A DNA stretch of 64,000 nucleotides from positions 1,648,367 through 1,712,366 of the forward strand of contig KV748198.1 of the NCBI GenBank assembly GCA_001692895.1. Direction: 5' to 3'. A program made the translations under genes and the position numbers. The notes beneath the pieces were generated by a model, which was given only the letters and a program-made list of their open reading frames with translations, did no database searches and was not told the origin of the DNA. Of this stretch, positions 46,230 to 58,279 are shown piece by piece; the first letter of the stretch is position 1, and each line of letters begins with the position of its first letter. The DNA comes from Cenococcum geophilum 1.58 (Eukaryota; Ascomycota; Dothideomycetes; Gloniales; Gloniaceae).

Positions 46230-48420
46230 TGTCCTTAAAGATTCCTAGCATCTCTAGGTCGTTTATTAGAGGTGTAATATCTATCTAATTAACTTGGTTA
46301 ATATTGTTACTTATTATACCTAAAGCATCTTCTTCTTTATCTACAGCTCGTCGGTCTTGTACTGTTACTACGATATTATTACTTAGTAAAATTATATTAT
46401 CTCCGTGTTCTTGTTATACGAAAGAGGGGTTAGTTTACGTTACGCTGGCGAGTCCTTCGTCTTGGCAACTATCCTCTTGCTTAGAGTACACTAAAGTAAA
46501 CGTTTAATCGTTTTGCGATATTCGTTTTATTTCTAACGCTAAGTATACGCGTCCTATTACTCTTAATAGTTATTAAGTTCCCTAAGTAATTTATTATAGG
46601 GTCTTATATTTAGTCTGCTGCTATAAAGCTTAATAATAAACTATCTATCGCTCTAGTAGAACTTTATCGTTCTTATAATACTAAAAAAGAGGCTACTAAT
46701 ACTTAATAACGGGCTCTTAATTCTCGTCTTGCTGCGTCCACTCGGTTAATCCGTCTTAAGAAAGTTTATAAGAAGGTTCGTTTTAAGGAGTAGAAACTTA
46801 TGGAATAAGGTTTATAGGAACTTAGTAATAAAAAAACGGGTTCTCCTCTAATGGTAAGGGAAACAACTCTAAGTAGTTCGGCAGTCGCTCTTCCTATGTC
46901 CCCTTTAGGTAGCTTATTCTTTAGCGATCCTTTTTTATTAATACTGCCTAACCTTTTCTCTTCTAATACTCCTATACCTTTCCTATAGCGTTCTTTAGGT
47001 TCTCTAGTAGCTCCTAGGTAGTCTTATTATAGCCTATCTACTTTACTTTATACTATATTTTATTGTTAACGTCCTTATAACTAACGATCTTTAAAACTTA
47101 CTATTTGTCTTCTTCCTGTCCTCTATACGTGTCTGCTTCGTAAACTAGTAGCTTAATATTCCTATATACTAGCTCTAGCATTGCGATATGCTATATAGGG
47201 TAGATCTTTATCCTAGCTAGTAAGTTTAACTTAAATATAACTGGTAAAATCCTCTATATAATTTTAAAAGGTCCTAGTCTAATATAGTCTAACTTCTTAC
47301 TTAATCGTCGACTCTTAAAATTTTTGTATAGTAGCTATACTTTATCCCCCTCCTTAAGATCTGGTCCCTTAGATCTCTTAGCATTATAGTACTTTTTTAT
47401 TCTTTGCTATACCACCTTAGCTATTTCCATAAGGTTTATATAAAGATTTATTAAATTCTCTATTTTTTGCTTAGCTGTGCTACTTGTTTTCTTTACTTGC
47501 CGTGGCAATAATAAGGTCCTTAGTTTATATCTATAATTCGCCTTAAATAGTAACGTACCTATTCCTTTTTATAGTGTTATATTATATATAAACTATATAA
47601 CTGGTAATAGCGATACCTAATTATTTTGTGTATAATTAATATAGTGTCTTAGATACTGTTCTAGTATCTAATTTAATCTTTCTATTTAACTGTCTGTCTG
47701 TAGATAATATATAGTAAAAGTTACTGCTTAAACTCCTTGCTCTGCTAAAAATACTTCCTAAAATGCTATTACGAATCTTAGATCTCTATCTAATATAATC
47801 TTACTTAGTGCTCTATATCTTATAAATACTTCTTTAATATAGATTTTAGCGACATCTTCCGCTAATATTTCTTCTATACATGCTATAAAGTATCCCCACT
47901 TTATAAGCTTATCTACTATTATTAAGATTACGTTATAATCTTATCCGGTAATAGGATCTCTTAATTTTAGCAACTTAATAATAAAGTCCTATAATATAAC
48001 CTCCTATAGTCTCTCTAGTATCTTAATAGGTTATAGCCCTCCGTATAGCTTATACCTCATTAGTTTATTCCTTTAGTAATTTAGATATTTCTTTATAACT
48101 TATCTTACTAGTCCCTAAATTCCATTAATAATATATTCTTCTTAAAGTCTTAATACTAAGCCTATAGCTCCATTGTGTCCTTAAGTTAGTCCTTTATAAA
48201 ATGACTTAATAAACTCTTTCGCGATAGATCTTAGCACGTATATTACTTCTTAATTTTCATACTACTTTAAGTCCGGATCCTCTACCTATATATCTTGGAT
48301 CTTTTATATCTAATTACTCTCTAGTAATTTATGGATCTGTTCTTCTTATATTGCTATAATTTTCAGATAATTATACCTAATTAATCCGTCTATATCTTTC
48401 CGCAACAAAGCCCCTAATGG
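46230..48420 (-). pseudogene. G4 integrase remnant and C-terminal tail
   Basis: The minus strand shows a GPF-like line (P-F-K-I with K-L-N-L-L nearby) at about 47130-47330. The integrase core lies to about 48200 and a zinc-binding-like N-domain near 48300-48400. The acidic tail between 46230 and 46550 has no recognised domain. Fossil. Confidence 0.6.
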
Positions 48421-48429
48421 CTTTTTATT

Positions 48430-50260
48430 ATTCTATAGTTTAGTTTTTTTACTTAGAGTATCTACTTGTATATTCTCTGTACCCTTAGTATACTAAATCT
48501 TAAAATAGTATTCCATAAGCATTTCTACCCATCTAACCTGTCTTTAGTTAAGTTCTTTTATTATTAAGAACCTCGTTAGGTTCTTATAATCCGTTTTAAC
48601 TATAAATAGTTTTTCTATACCTTATAAGAATGCTCTCTATTTCTTAAGTACTATAACTATACCTAACAACTCCTTATTATAGATATTATAGTTTAACTCT
48701 AGTAGTATTATCTTCCGACTATAGTATACTACTAGGTGCTATCTATCCTTATATTTCTATAGAAAGCACGCTTTTAGTGTATAGTCTAATATATCTATTT
48801 CTATAACCGTCTTTAACTTTAGTTAATAGATTTTAAGAACTAGTTCCTAGGTAAATAACTATTTAATTTTCTTAAACAGTTCCTTTTATTCCTCTCCCTA
48901 TATCTATAGTTCCTCTTTCTTTATTAATTTCGTAAGTAGCTTAATATTCTTTAACTATTAAGCTATAAACCTTCTATAGTAATTATTAAACCCTAGAAAC
49001 GATCTTAACTATATAACGTTCTCTAGTTCTTACCAATTTACTATAGCCTTAATCTTTTTTAGATCTATATTAATTTGGCCTAGTTTAATAATAAATCCAA
49101 CAAAATCTGTTTTCCCAGTAAAGAATTCACATTTCTTAATTGCTACTAGCATTTGTTCTTCCTATAGTCTCTTTAAAACCTATTTAATATATTCTCCATA
49201 TTCTTCCTTATTTATTAAGTAGATAATAATATTATTAAGGTATACTATAACAAATTTATCTAAGTATTCCCTTAATATATTATTAATACGCTTCTAAAAC
49301 GTTACTAGTGCGTTTATAAGCCCAAATTATATAACTAATGGTTTATATAGTCCTTCCTTTAACCTAAAGGCTGCCTTCTATTTATTGCCTTCCTTAATTC
49401 TAATCTAATAATATGCCTATCTTAGATCTATCTTTATAAAGATTTATACATTACTTATCCTATCTTAGATTTCGCTAATTAAGGGTAAAGAATACCTATC
49501 CTTTCTTATAATGCTATTTAACTGTCTATAGTTAATATATAGCCTTAGTTTTCCGTTCTTCTTTAGTATAAATAATACTAGATATCCTACTAATAACTGC
49601 AATAGTCTAATATATCCCTTTTAAAGATTTTCCTAGATAAACTCTTTTAATGCTCTACCTTCTTCTTTAGTAAGCTTATAGATTGGAAAGAACTTTAGAC
49701 TTATTCCCTCTTCTAACTCTATCTTATAGTCCTATACTATATACTCTAACAGCTTTTTACTTTCTAGTAACTATAGCTTCTTACTATATTTATGGTATCT
49801 CTCTAGTATATAACTTAATCCTTAATTAGTCTCCTTATATATCGCTCTAACTTAGTACTATACTAACTTAGTTTATTATTACATTTTACGGCGTTATATA
49901 TCTCTAATATTAACTTAACCTATAATCTAATTAATCCGTAAGTTATATTTCTATAACTAAGGCATTCCTAATACTGCCTTATTACTCCCTAATAGTAATA
50001 TATTAAAAGATATCTTAATTTATCTCCCTTTAATAGTTATCTAAACTAGTCCTATTTTAAGATTAATAATACCTCCTCTATAGGCTATTAGATCTCCTAA
50101 AATTATCACTAGTAGATAAGGGTGCTCCTTTTATCTATATAGTAGCCTCATCCGTTTTACTACTACTAGTAAAATATAGTTCCTTATTACTCTACTGTCT
50201 ACTAATACTTTAAACTACTAATCTTACCACTTAACTTGTAAATTTAGGTGTCGTTCTTAA
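48430..50260 (-). pseudogene. G4 RNase H, RT and protease remnant
   Basis: RNase H at about 48500-48900, RT at about 49000-49750 (a L-N-N-I-I-I-Y-type line near 49215-49240) and protease at about 50040-50240 (A-L-V-D-S-R/G-V-I-R-N-Y/F). The same order appears on the other strand in G5. Fossil. Confidence 0.72.
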
Positions 50261-50269
50261 ATTCCTTTA

Positions 50270-52290
50270 AGGGTTTAAGGCTCTACTACTAGTTCCCTCT
50301 AGTTCCGTAGGCCTCTACTTTTTCTAACTATTAGCTACTTAATCCTTATACACTTAGCTTATTCTTTAGCCAATACTTTATTTACTTTTTATCTTTAATA
50401 TACTATAGATAGGTGTTTTTTAGATATTCCCACCATTATCGTCTATCTAGGCATTCTTCCGTAAGGAATCTTCCTAGTTAAAGTATTAAATCTCCTAACT
50501 CTTAAACTTCTACTAAATACTAGCTATGTATATACTTAGTATTTCTATACTATTGCTTATCTAGCGCCTAATATATCCTTATAAAGTATTTCCAATTCTT
50601 TTCCTTTAGATTTTTATATATTTTATATATATCGTCTACGCATACAATCTATAATAGCGTGTAATATACTAGGTTCTTTAGGTTAACTCTTAACTTATCT
50701 TTATCTTTAAGCTTAAACCTCTATTATATTAATCTAAATATTATAACTTTATTTACAGGTATTAAGATACGTCTCTTACTTCTCTAGTCCTCTAATTACT
50801 CCTTTAGATCCTTTAATATTATAATTAAGGCTCCCTTAATATAATTTATTACTTTTTCCGTAATTAGGTGGTCTTAAATAACTCTCTTATCTAACTATAT
50901 ATAGAAATCTTCCCACTTATTATTATGCCTTTGCCTATACTACTTTTGGTATAGCTGCTAGAGTATATACGGCTTGTCCGTAAGAAAGTATCTTCTTATT
51001 ACTACGTCGTAATAGCCTTTTATATATCATTCTTTGAACCTAGTTAGAATCCCTAGATCCTCTTTATTTTCCAGTTTGATAAGCTACTTAGCTCTTAATA
51101 TGCCTACTCTTAGCCTATTAATAACTCTTTGTACTAGCGCTCTATTTTGTATACGACCTAGTATACTAGATCTTATATCTAGTTTCCTTTCTTACTATAT
51201 AGTAATTCTTGCTCTAAATTCCGTTATGGTTTCTTTTACCTTTCGCCTTATAAGTAGATCCTTAAAGTTATCTTACTTCTTAATCTTAGTATTAAACTCT
51301 TAATCTTTAGTCTAAACGTCTTATTTAACTAGTAAGTCTTCTAGGTCTATATATTTATCTCCTAATCTAACTACTGTTTACATTATAGATTCTCTAATCT
51401 ATAGCAAAGCCGCTTACTTCTTACTTATAGGTGTCCTTATTTATGCTCCAAATTCTTAGCCCCTTAGATTTTTTAATCCTAAGCTTACTTCTTTCTTAAG
51501 CTATACTCTAGCCTTAGTTTAACTAGGCTTTACTAGTGTTCTTATCTTATTTTAAGAGTCTTAAATCTTACTTATCTTATTTTAAGAATCTTATACCTTT
51601 AGAAAACTTCGTCCTAAGCTTATTCGTATATTACTAAACTAAGCTATTGCTCTACTCTATCGGTTGTCGTCTATTATAGGTCCTTAAGCATACCTTATCT
51701 CGTTTTAAGAATCTTAGTTATCTCTTATCTCGTCTTAAGAATTTTAAGCCTTTAACCTTTTGCCTTTATTAAGTAGTAAGCTAGCACTAGCAGTCATCTA
51801 CTTACTTAATCGTCTTTAAATATTACTCCTTCCGTCTTATAAAGCAATAGATACCATATCTAACGGTATTATAACGCCCGTTACTAAACCTTACTCTATA
51901 GCGGTCTTAGTCTCTACTTCTATTACGTTATTAAGGTTTAGATACCCCCAGTTAGTTTCTTTACTATCCTTATTGCTATTAATTAATAAGTACTCTAACT
52001 CCATTATTATTATAGCTAATTTTTATCCGTACGTTGCTATAATATCTTAATCTAGCTTATAGAGTTAATCTTATTCTTTATCTAACTCTCTAGTTCCTTT
52101 AAGTTCTTTTAACTCTGGCTCTTATAGCTAATAGCTTACACTATACTTAGCGTCTTTATAAATTTAGTATACGTTATTATAATAAAACACAAAACTTCTA
52201 ATTAAACATTCTTTTGTTCCTCGCAGTACACTATTATCCCTTTATATATATATGTTATATACTATTAGTCTAGTTCCCTTTACCGTATAG
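50270..52290 (-). pseudogene. G4 spacer region between protease and zinc knuckle
   Basis: About 2 kb of charged, Lys/Glu/Arg-rich, helical coding remnant without a recognised domain. It has a degenerate tandem line cttatcttattttaaga-tctta near 51540-51590 and 51690-51735. The same block occurs in G5 at about 54080-55870, so it is a family feature, longer than the usual Gag-protease junction. Confidence 0.5.
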
Positions 52291-53360
52291 TAACTCTAAC
52301 TACTTCTACAGTCTCTAGCAAAATAACCCTATTTCCCACAATTTATATAAGCTCTATTTTTAAACCATTACTTTTGTTATAGAGTCCGCTTAAACGTCTT
52401 CTACTACTAAGATTCTTAGTTTAGCCTATACTCCCTAGTCCTATAATTACTTAATCCTTAACCTCTAGGTTTCTATAGTTTCTTACTCCATCTCTTATAG
52501 GTTTCTTTGGTACTACTTAGGTCCATTAGCTCTGCGCTATACCATAGTTTCTAACTTAGCTTTAGTTATTACGTGCTCTATATCTTATATAACTATAAAA
52601 CTCTATTCTAACCTCTCTTAGTCTATTCCCTTTAGTAGATCCTATTATTAATCTTAATTGCTTAATTAATTAAATCCCTAAGGGTATCCGCATCTTCCAT
52701 TAGAATAATTACGTCCTAGACTTTAGCCTTAAGTCCCTATTTATACTATACCATAAACGCCTTATTATTCCACTTAACTTATATAGTTAGCGTTTAGAAC
52801 TACGTTGTATATTTAATGGCTAAGGTTCATTACGTAATGTCTTAGAGTTTTCTTTTCGCCATAGTCATCGCCTCTAGGTCTCTAAACATTTATATAAGTT
52901 ACTCCACAAATCCTCCCTAACTTAAGAATATAAACCGTACTTCCTAGTTTGTAGTTATTATTCCATTTTTCTATATCTCTATAAGGTAAGGCTCGAACTA
53001 TTTAAGTGCTCTTCCTAATAAGAACAATCCTACATACGCTACTTAATCTATAGGTATTAGTAGCTTAGCTCCTTCTTATAAAACCTTAAAGTGCATTTAC
53101 GTAAGGAATCCTTTAAATTTCGATCTCTCTCCTAAGAATCTCTCGATTAATAGTAGCTTAATCTTTACTACTCCTATCCCGTTAATCCTATTTTTAAGTA
53201 TTATATTATTTTCCGTTAGCTGGTTAACTATCTTCTATAACTGTCCTACTGTTACAGGTTGCTATAAGTTAGTATCCGCTATACTAGTGTCGTTACCTAA
53301 TCTTAAAGTAGTTGCCGCCGTCAATGGCGTTGTAGTGGTTGCTTTTGGTAGCATGTTATT
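52290..53360 (-). pseudogene. G4 gag remnant with CCHC zinc knuckle
   Basis: Start ATG complement near 53356 (MLPKATTTTPL). Gag core to about 52400, and a C-G-x-x-G-Y/H-F-A-R-D-C knuckle at 52300-52345. Fossil. Confidence 0.68.
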
Positions 53361-53394
53361 TAACTTATTAAAACCGTAACCGTAGTAGTAATTG

Positions 53395-53813
53395 TGTAAT
53401 AGAGCCTTATAGTGGGAACTACGGGGGACTTATTAATGGGCCGGGTATGTAGATATTAAATAAGTCAACAACGTAATAATAACTAGTGGAGTGGTTGCCT
53501 AATAGATTAACTCTAATTGTATTCTAAGAATTACTACAAGGAAGGAACTATCTAGGTAGGGACTAAGGGTCCTTAAATACATAACCGTACTCCTAAGAAA
53601 GTCGTTGCTCTGTCTACTCTGTCTGCTCTATTCGCTCTGTTACAGATCTCGCAGATTACCTAGATTATACAGATCACATTACGTGATCTTGCTTACCATT
53701 CCTCGTTATATGGTTCCACGGGTTCTATCCTGGACTGTGCTTGTATTAACCAACTAGCTTCTTCCGACTCTTCTCCAAGTAGTCGTAACATCGTACTTAA
53801 AGCGTTCGTAACA
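53395..53813 (-). repeat. G4 right (5-prime) LTR
   Basis: 419 bp, pairs with 45789-46207. Its CACGTG counterpart is altered by a transition. Confidence 0.92.
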
Positions 53814-56148
53814 GTAGTACTAAAGAATTAAGAAGATAGAATAAGAGACTATAGAAACCTAAAGGTTAAGGATTAAGTAATTATAGGACTAGGGTAGAGG
53901 CTAAACTAGGGATCGCAATAGTTAAAAATATTTAGGCGGACTCTATAATAAGACAAATGGTTTAAAAAGAGAGCTTATATAAATTGTAGAAAATAAGGTT
54001 ATTTCGCTAAAAGTTATAAGAATAGTTAGAGAAACTATATAATAAAGGGAACTAGACTAGCAGACGATATATATATATAAAGGGATAATAGTATACTATA
54101 AGGAATAAAAAAGTATTTAATTAAGAGTTTTGCCTTTTATTATAATAATATATACTAAATTTATAAGGACGCTAAGTATGGCGTAAGCTATTAGCTATAG
54201 GAGCTAGAATTATTAGAGTTTAAAGGAACTAATAAACTATTACGCAGATTAGATATTAAGGACGATAAATTTAATATAGGCGAAATATTTACTAATAATA
54301 AGGTAATAAAGGCAGCTTACTAGGAGTATATAAACCTTAAAATAGTTATATTAGAAGTAGAAACTAAAACCTTTATAAAATAAGAATTAGTAATAGAAAT
54401 TATAACACTATTAGATACGGTATCTATTGCTTTATAAGATGGAAGAAGAAATATCTAATAAAAGGATTAAGCAAGTAGACAACTACTAGTGCTAACTTAC
54501 CACTCAATATAGGTAAAAGGCTATAGACTTAAGATTCTTAAGATAAGATAAGCTTAAGGACCTATAATAGACAATAACCGATAAAGTAGAGTAGTAGCTT
54601 AGTTTAGAGATATACGAATAAGTATAGAATAGAGTTTCCTAGAGGTATAAGTTTCTTAAAGTAAGATAAATAAGATTTAAGACTTTTAAGACGAGATAAG
54701 AACACTATAAAAGCCTAGTTAGACTAAGGCTAGAGCTTAGCTTAAGAAAGAAGCAAGCTTAGGATTAAGAATCTTATAGGACTAAGATTTTAGCAATAAA
54801 ATAAGGACTATTAAAGAAATTATAAGTAAGGCTTAGTAATAGGGTTAAAAAGTAAGAAGATTTTAAGGATTTACTTATATAATAAGCAAAGAAAGAAATT
54901 ATAGAAGAATTTAGACGAAGAATCCTTATATAGCAAGAATAGAAACTAGAGTAGAAATCTAATATATTAGGACGTATAAGGAACAGAACGCCTATACAAA
55001 AAATTACTAATAGGCTAAGGTCAGAAACGCTAAGAGTGAGATAGTTAGACGAACTGGGAGAGGAAGAAAACTTAGAAATTTTAACTAGATTTAAAGAACG
55101 ATATATAAAGGGCTGTTATAATATAGTAATAAGAAGATACTTCCTTACGGACAAACCGTATATACTTAGGGAGCTGTACTAAAAGTAGTATAAGCAATAA
55201 CATAATAAGTGGGAAGGTTTTTATATATAGTTAAATAAATAAGTTATTTAAGATTACCTTATTATAGAAAAAGTAATAAATTATATTAAAGGAGCCTTAA
55301 TTATAATATTAAGAGATCTAAAAAAAATCTAAGGACTAGAGAAGCGAATAACGAATCTTAGTACCTATAAATAAAATAGTAGTATTTAGATTAATGCTAT
55401 AGAGGTTTAAACTTAAGAATAAAGATAAAGCTAGAGTTAACTAAAAGCACCTAGCGTATTATATATTGGTGTAGATTGCATATATAGATAATATATATAA
55501 TATATACAAGAACCTAAAAGAAAAGAATTAAAAGTACCTTCTAAGTATATATTAAGCGCTAAAAAAGGTAATAGTATAGGAATGCTAAATATATATATAG
55601 ATGGCATTTAATAGAAGTTTAAGAGTTAGGAGACTTAATACTTTAACTAGAGAGATTCCTTATAGAAGAATACTTAGATAAATAATAGTAGTAGGAATGC
55701 CTAGAGAATATATATCTATAATATATTAAAGATAAAAAGTAAACTAGATATTAGCTAGAGAATAAGCTAAGTATAATAGGATTAAGTAGCTAATAGTTAG
55801 GAAAAGTAGAGGCCTATAAAACTAGAAGGAACTAGTAGTAAAGCCTTAAACCCTTAAAGGAATTTAAGGATAATACCTAAATTTATAAGTTAATTGGCAA
55901 GATTAACAGTTTAAAGCACTAATAAATAGTAAAGTAATAAGAAACTATATCTTACTAGTAGTAGTAAAAAGGATGGAACTACCTTACAGATAAAGGGAGT
56001 ACCCTTATCTATTAGTTATAATTTTAGGAGATCCGATAGCCTATAGAGGAGGCATTATTAATCTTAAAATAGGACCTATTTAAATAACTATTAAAGGAAG
56101 ACGAATCGAGATATCTTTTAATATCCTATTATTAGGAAGGGATAAGGC
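53814..56148 (+). pseudogene. G5 gag C-terminus, spacer and protease remnant
   Basis: Zinc-knuckle line at 53970-54030, charged spacer 54080-55870 with the same degenerate repeats as G4, and protease near 55890-56070. Interrupted by a solo LTR at 56149. Fossil. Confidence 0.6.
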
Positions 56149-56352
56149 TGTTACGGCACTGACGCGCGTAACCTGGATAGGGCCTAGTCAGGGGGGTTCG
56201 CTTACGTCTTGGCTCCATGTATATAGACGTGTCCTTTCCACGACCTTCTTCTGCTCCTCATCTTGATATCCTCGTTAATAGACAACCCAATTGTACAGGC
56301 TTGCATACGTTAATTACGGCGCTCGTGCCTTAATTGACCCGTCGCTGTGACA
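56149..56352 (+). repeat. solo LTR, G1/G2 superfamily, little mutated
   Basis: 204 bp with perfect aaggc duplications on both sides (56144-56148, 56353-56357); ends tgttacggcac and cgctgtgaca. Read in reverse it shares gtcaattaaggcacgagc and gaggat lines with the G1/G2 LTRs, so it is a relative in opposite orientation. GC content and CpA frequency are far higher than around it. Confidence 0.85.
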
Positions 56353-57866
56353 AAGGCAGTATTAAGAATGCCTTAGTTATAAGAATATAATCTAAAGATT
56401 AATTAGGTTATATGTTAAGTCAATATTAGAAATATATAATAACGCAAGACGTAATAACAAACTAAGATAGTATAGTACTAAGTTAGAGCGATATATAAGG
56501 AAACTAAGAAAGGGTTATCCTATATACTAAAGAGATACCATAAATATAGTAAAGGGCTATAGAGCCTAGAAAGTAAAAAGCTATTAGAATATATAGTATA
56601 GAACTATAAGATAGAATTAGAACTAGGAATAAGTTTAAGGTTCTTTCCAATCTATAAGCTAACTAAAGAAGAGTTATAAGCACTTAAGGAGTTTTTCTAG
56701 GAAAACTTACGTAAAGGATATATTAGATTATCGCAGTTATTAATAAGTTATTTAGTACTATTCGTACTAAAGAAGAATAGAAAGCTTAGGCTATGTATTA
56801 ACTATAAATAGTTAAATAGCATTACTAGGAAGGATAGGTATCCTTTACCCTTAATTAGCGAAATCTAAGATTAAATAGGCAACGCGTAAATCTTTATAAA
56901 GATAGATCTAAGGTAAGTATATTACTAAATTAGAATTAAGGAAGGCAATAAATAAAAAGCAGCCTTTAGGTTAAAGGAAAGACTATATAAACCATTAGTT
57001 ATATAATTTAGACTTATAAATATACCAGCGACGTTTTAAAAGCGAATTAATAGTACGTTGGAAGAACACCTTAATAATATTATTATCTACTTAATAACTA
57101 AGGAAGAGTACAGAGAATACGTTAAATGGGTCTTAAAGAGACTATAGGAAGAATAGATGCTAGTAGTAATTAAAAAATATAAGTTCTTTACTAGAAAAAC
57201 TAATTTTATTAAATTTATTATTAAATTAGGTTATATTAGTATGGACCTAAAGAAAATTAAAGCTATAGTAAGTTGGTAAGAACTAGAGAACGTAATATAG
57301 TTAAGGTTGTTTTTAGGGGTTTATAACTACTATAGAAGATTTATAGCATAGTAGTTAATAAGTATTAAGCTATTTACGAGATTAATAAAGAAGGAGGAAC
57401 TATAGGTATAGGGAAATAAGTAAAAAAAGCTATTTTAAAAACTAAAGATAAAATTTACCTAGGAGCCAATCTTTAAAATCTATTAATTAGGGTTAGAAAT
57501 AATTATAGAGATAGATATATTAGACTTTATACTAGGAGTATATTTACTATAGAAGCATAAGGGTATATAGCATCTAGTGGCGTACTATAGTCGAAAAATA
57601 ATACTACTAGAGTTAAACTATAACATCTATAATAAAGAGTTGTTAAGTATAGTTATAGTACTTAAAAAATAGAAAGTATTCTTATAAGGTATAGAGAAAC
57701 TATTTATAGCTAAAACGGATTATAAAAACCTAACGGGGTTCCTAATAACAAAAGAACTTAACTAGAAATAGGTTAGATGGGTAAAGCTACTATTACGGTA
57801 CTGCAATAAAGTAGACTAAATAACTACGTTGTAGTATAAAGAGGAGAAGAAGGTAAAAGGGGGTAT
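56353..57866 (+). pseudogene. G5 reverse transcriptase and RNase H remnant
   Basis: RT at about 56600-57450 (C-x-N-Y-K-x-L-N-S/N-I-T-R-K-D-R-Y-P-L-P near 56780-56840, Y-x-x-R-F-I near 57335), RNase H from 57470 to 57850 (T-D-Y-K-N-L line near 57715). Matches G4 in the other strand. Cut by G6. Fossil. Confidence 0.7.
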
Positions 57867-57976
57867 TGTATATAAATAGTAAGGCCAGCCGCTAAGGCGC
57901 TAGTAGTGGGCCAGCTAATAGTAGGAAATAGTATAAGACAGTATAAAACAGTATATGTTAGGTTAGTGCTATAACA
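57867..57976 (-). repeat. G6 left (3-prime) LTR
   Basis: Inferred from the tgt...aca ends and the adjoining reversed polypurine tract; no partner in the window. Confidence 0.6.
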
Positions 57977-58059
57977 GTACTCCCCTCCCTAGAAGGTTTG
58001 GTCCCTAAACTAAATAAGTAACTTATTTTTACTGCACAAATATTACTTCCGCTTACCGC

Positions 58060-58220
58060 TCTTAACTAAGCTAATAGCGATTTTCTATGCCGGGTATAGA
58101 AAATCCTAATTAGTTAGTTTAATGAATAAAGTTGGTGAAACTCTATACCGCCACTATATAGCGCTTCTTGGCAAAAAAAACCAACTAATTAGATAACTTT
58201 AACTGGCGGTTAAAGTTCTA
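58060..58220. repeat. palindromic module in the G6 3-prime region
   Basis: 27-bp core at 58079-58105 inside a longer imperfect palindrome (58065-58118, aactaa...ttagtt), actctataccgcc at 58140-58152, and the 23-bp core at 58195-58217 preceded by ccaactaattagat. The clearest copy of the module in the window. Confidence 0.7.
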
Positions 58221-58279
58221 TAAGATCTTAACTACTATAAATTATCTTTATAGTCGGCTATAGTTTTAGTATAACCCTT

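Larger units (their letters stand above)
45789..53813 (-). mobile_element. Gypsy G4, inserted in its relative G5 in opposite orientation
   Basis: 419-bp LTRs at 45789-46207 and 53395-53813, duplication gtagt at 45784-45788 and 53814-53818. 8.0 kb on the minus strand. A reversed polypurine-like tract (ctccctcctc) follows the left LTR. Parts from left: C-terminal tail, integrase with GPF-like line, RNase H, RT, protease (50040-50240), a spacer of about 2 kb, zinc knuckle (52300-52345), gag to about 53356. No chromodomain recognised. Structure looks whole, coding is broken many times by RIP-type changes. Confidence 0.9.
44640..57866 (+). mobile_element. Gypsy G5, plus strand (right end outside window)
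   Basis: The left LTR ends at 44910; its beginning is blurred (somewhere in 44600-44700). Own segments are about 44640-45788, 53814-56148 and 56353-57866. Parts: gag (44945-45788), zinc knuckle near 53970-54030, a long spacer, protease 55880-56070, RT 56600-57450 and RNase H to 57850. Integrase and right LTR should lie beyond G6, outside the window. It is the same family as G4 (gag, zinc knuckle, protease and LTR all match) but more decayed. The duplication gtagt marks the G4 insertion. Confidence 0.75.

Noticed and set aside
51034-51303. 89-codon Leu/Ser-rich plus-strand open stretch
   Set aside because: Antisense of the G4 charged spacer; no start context or homology.
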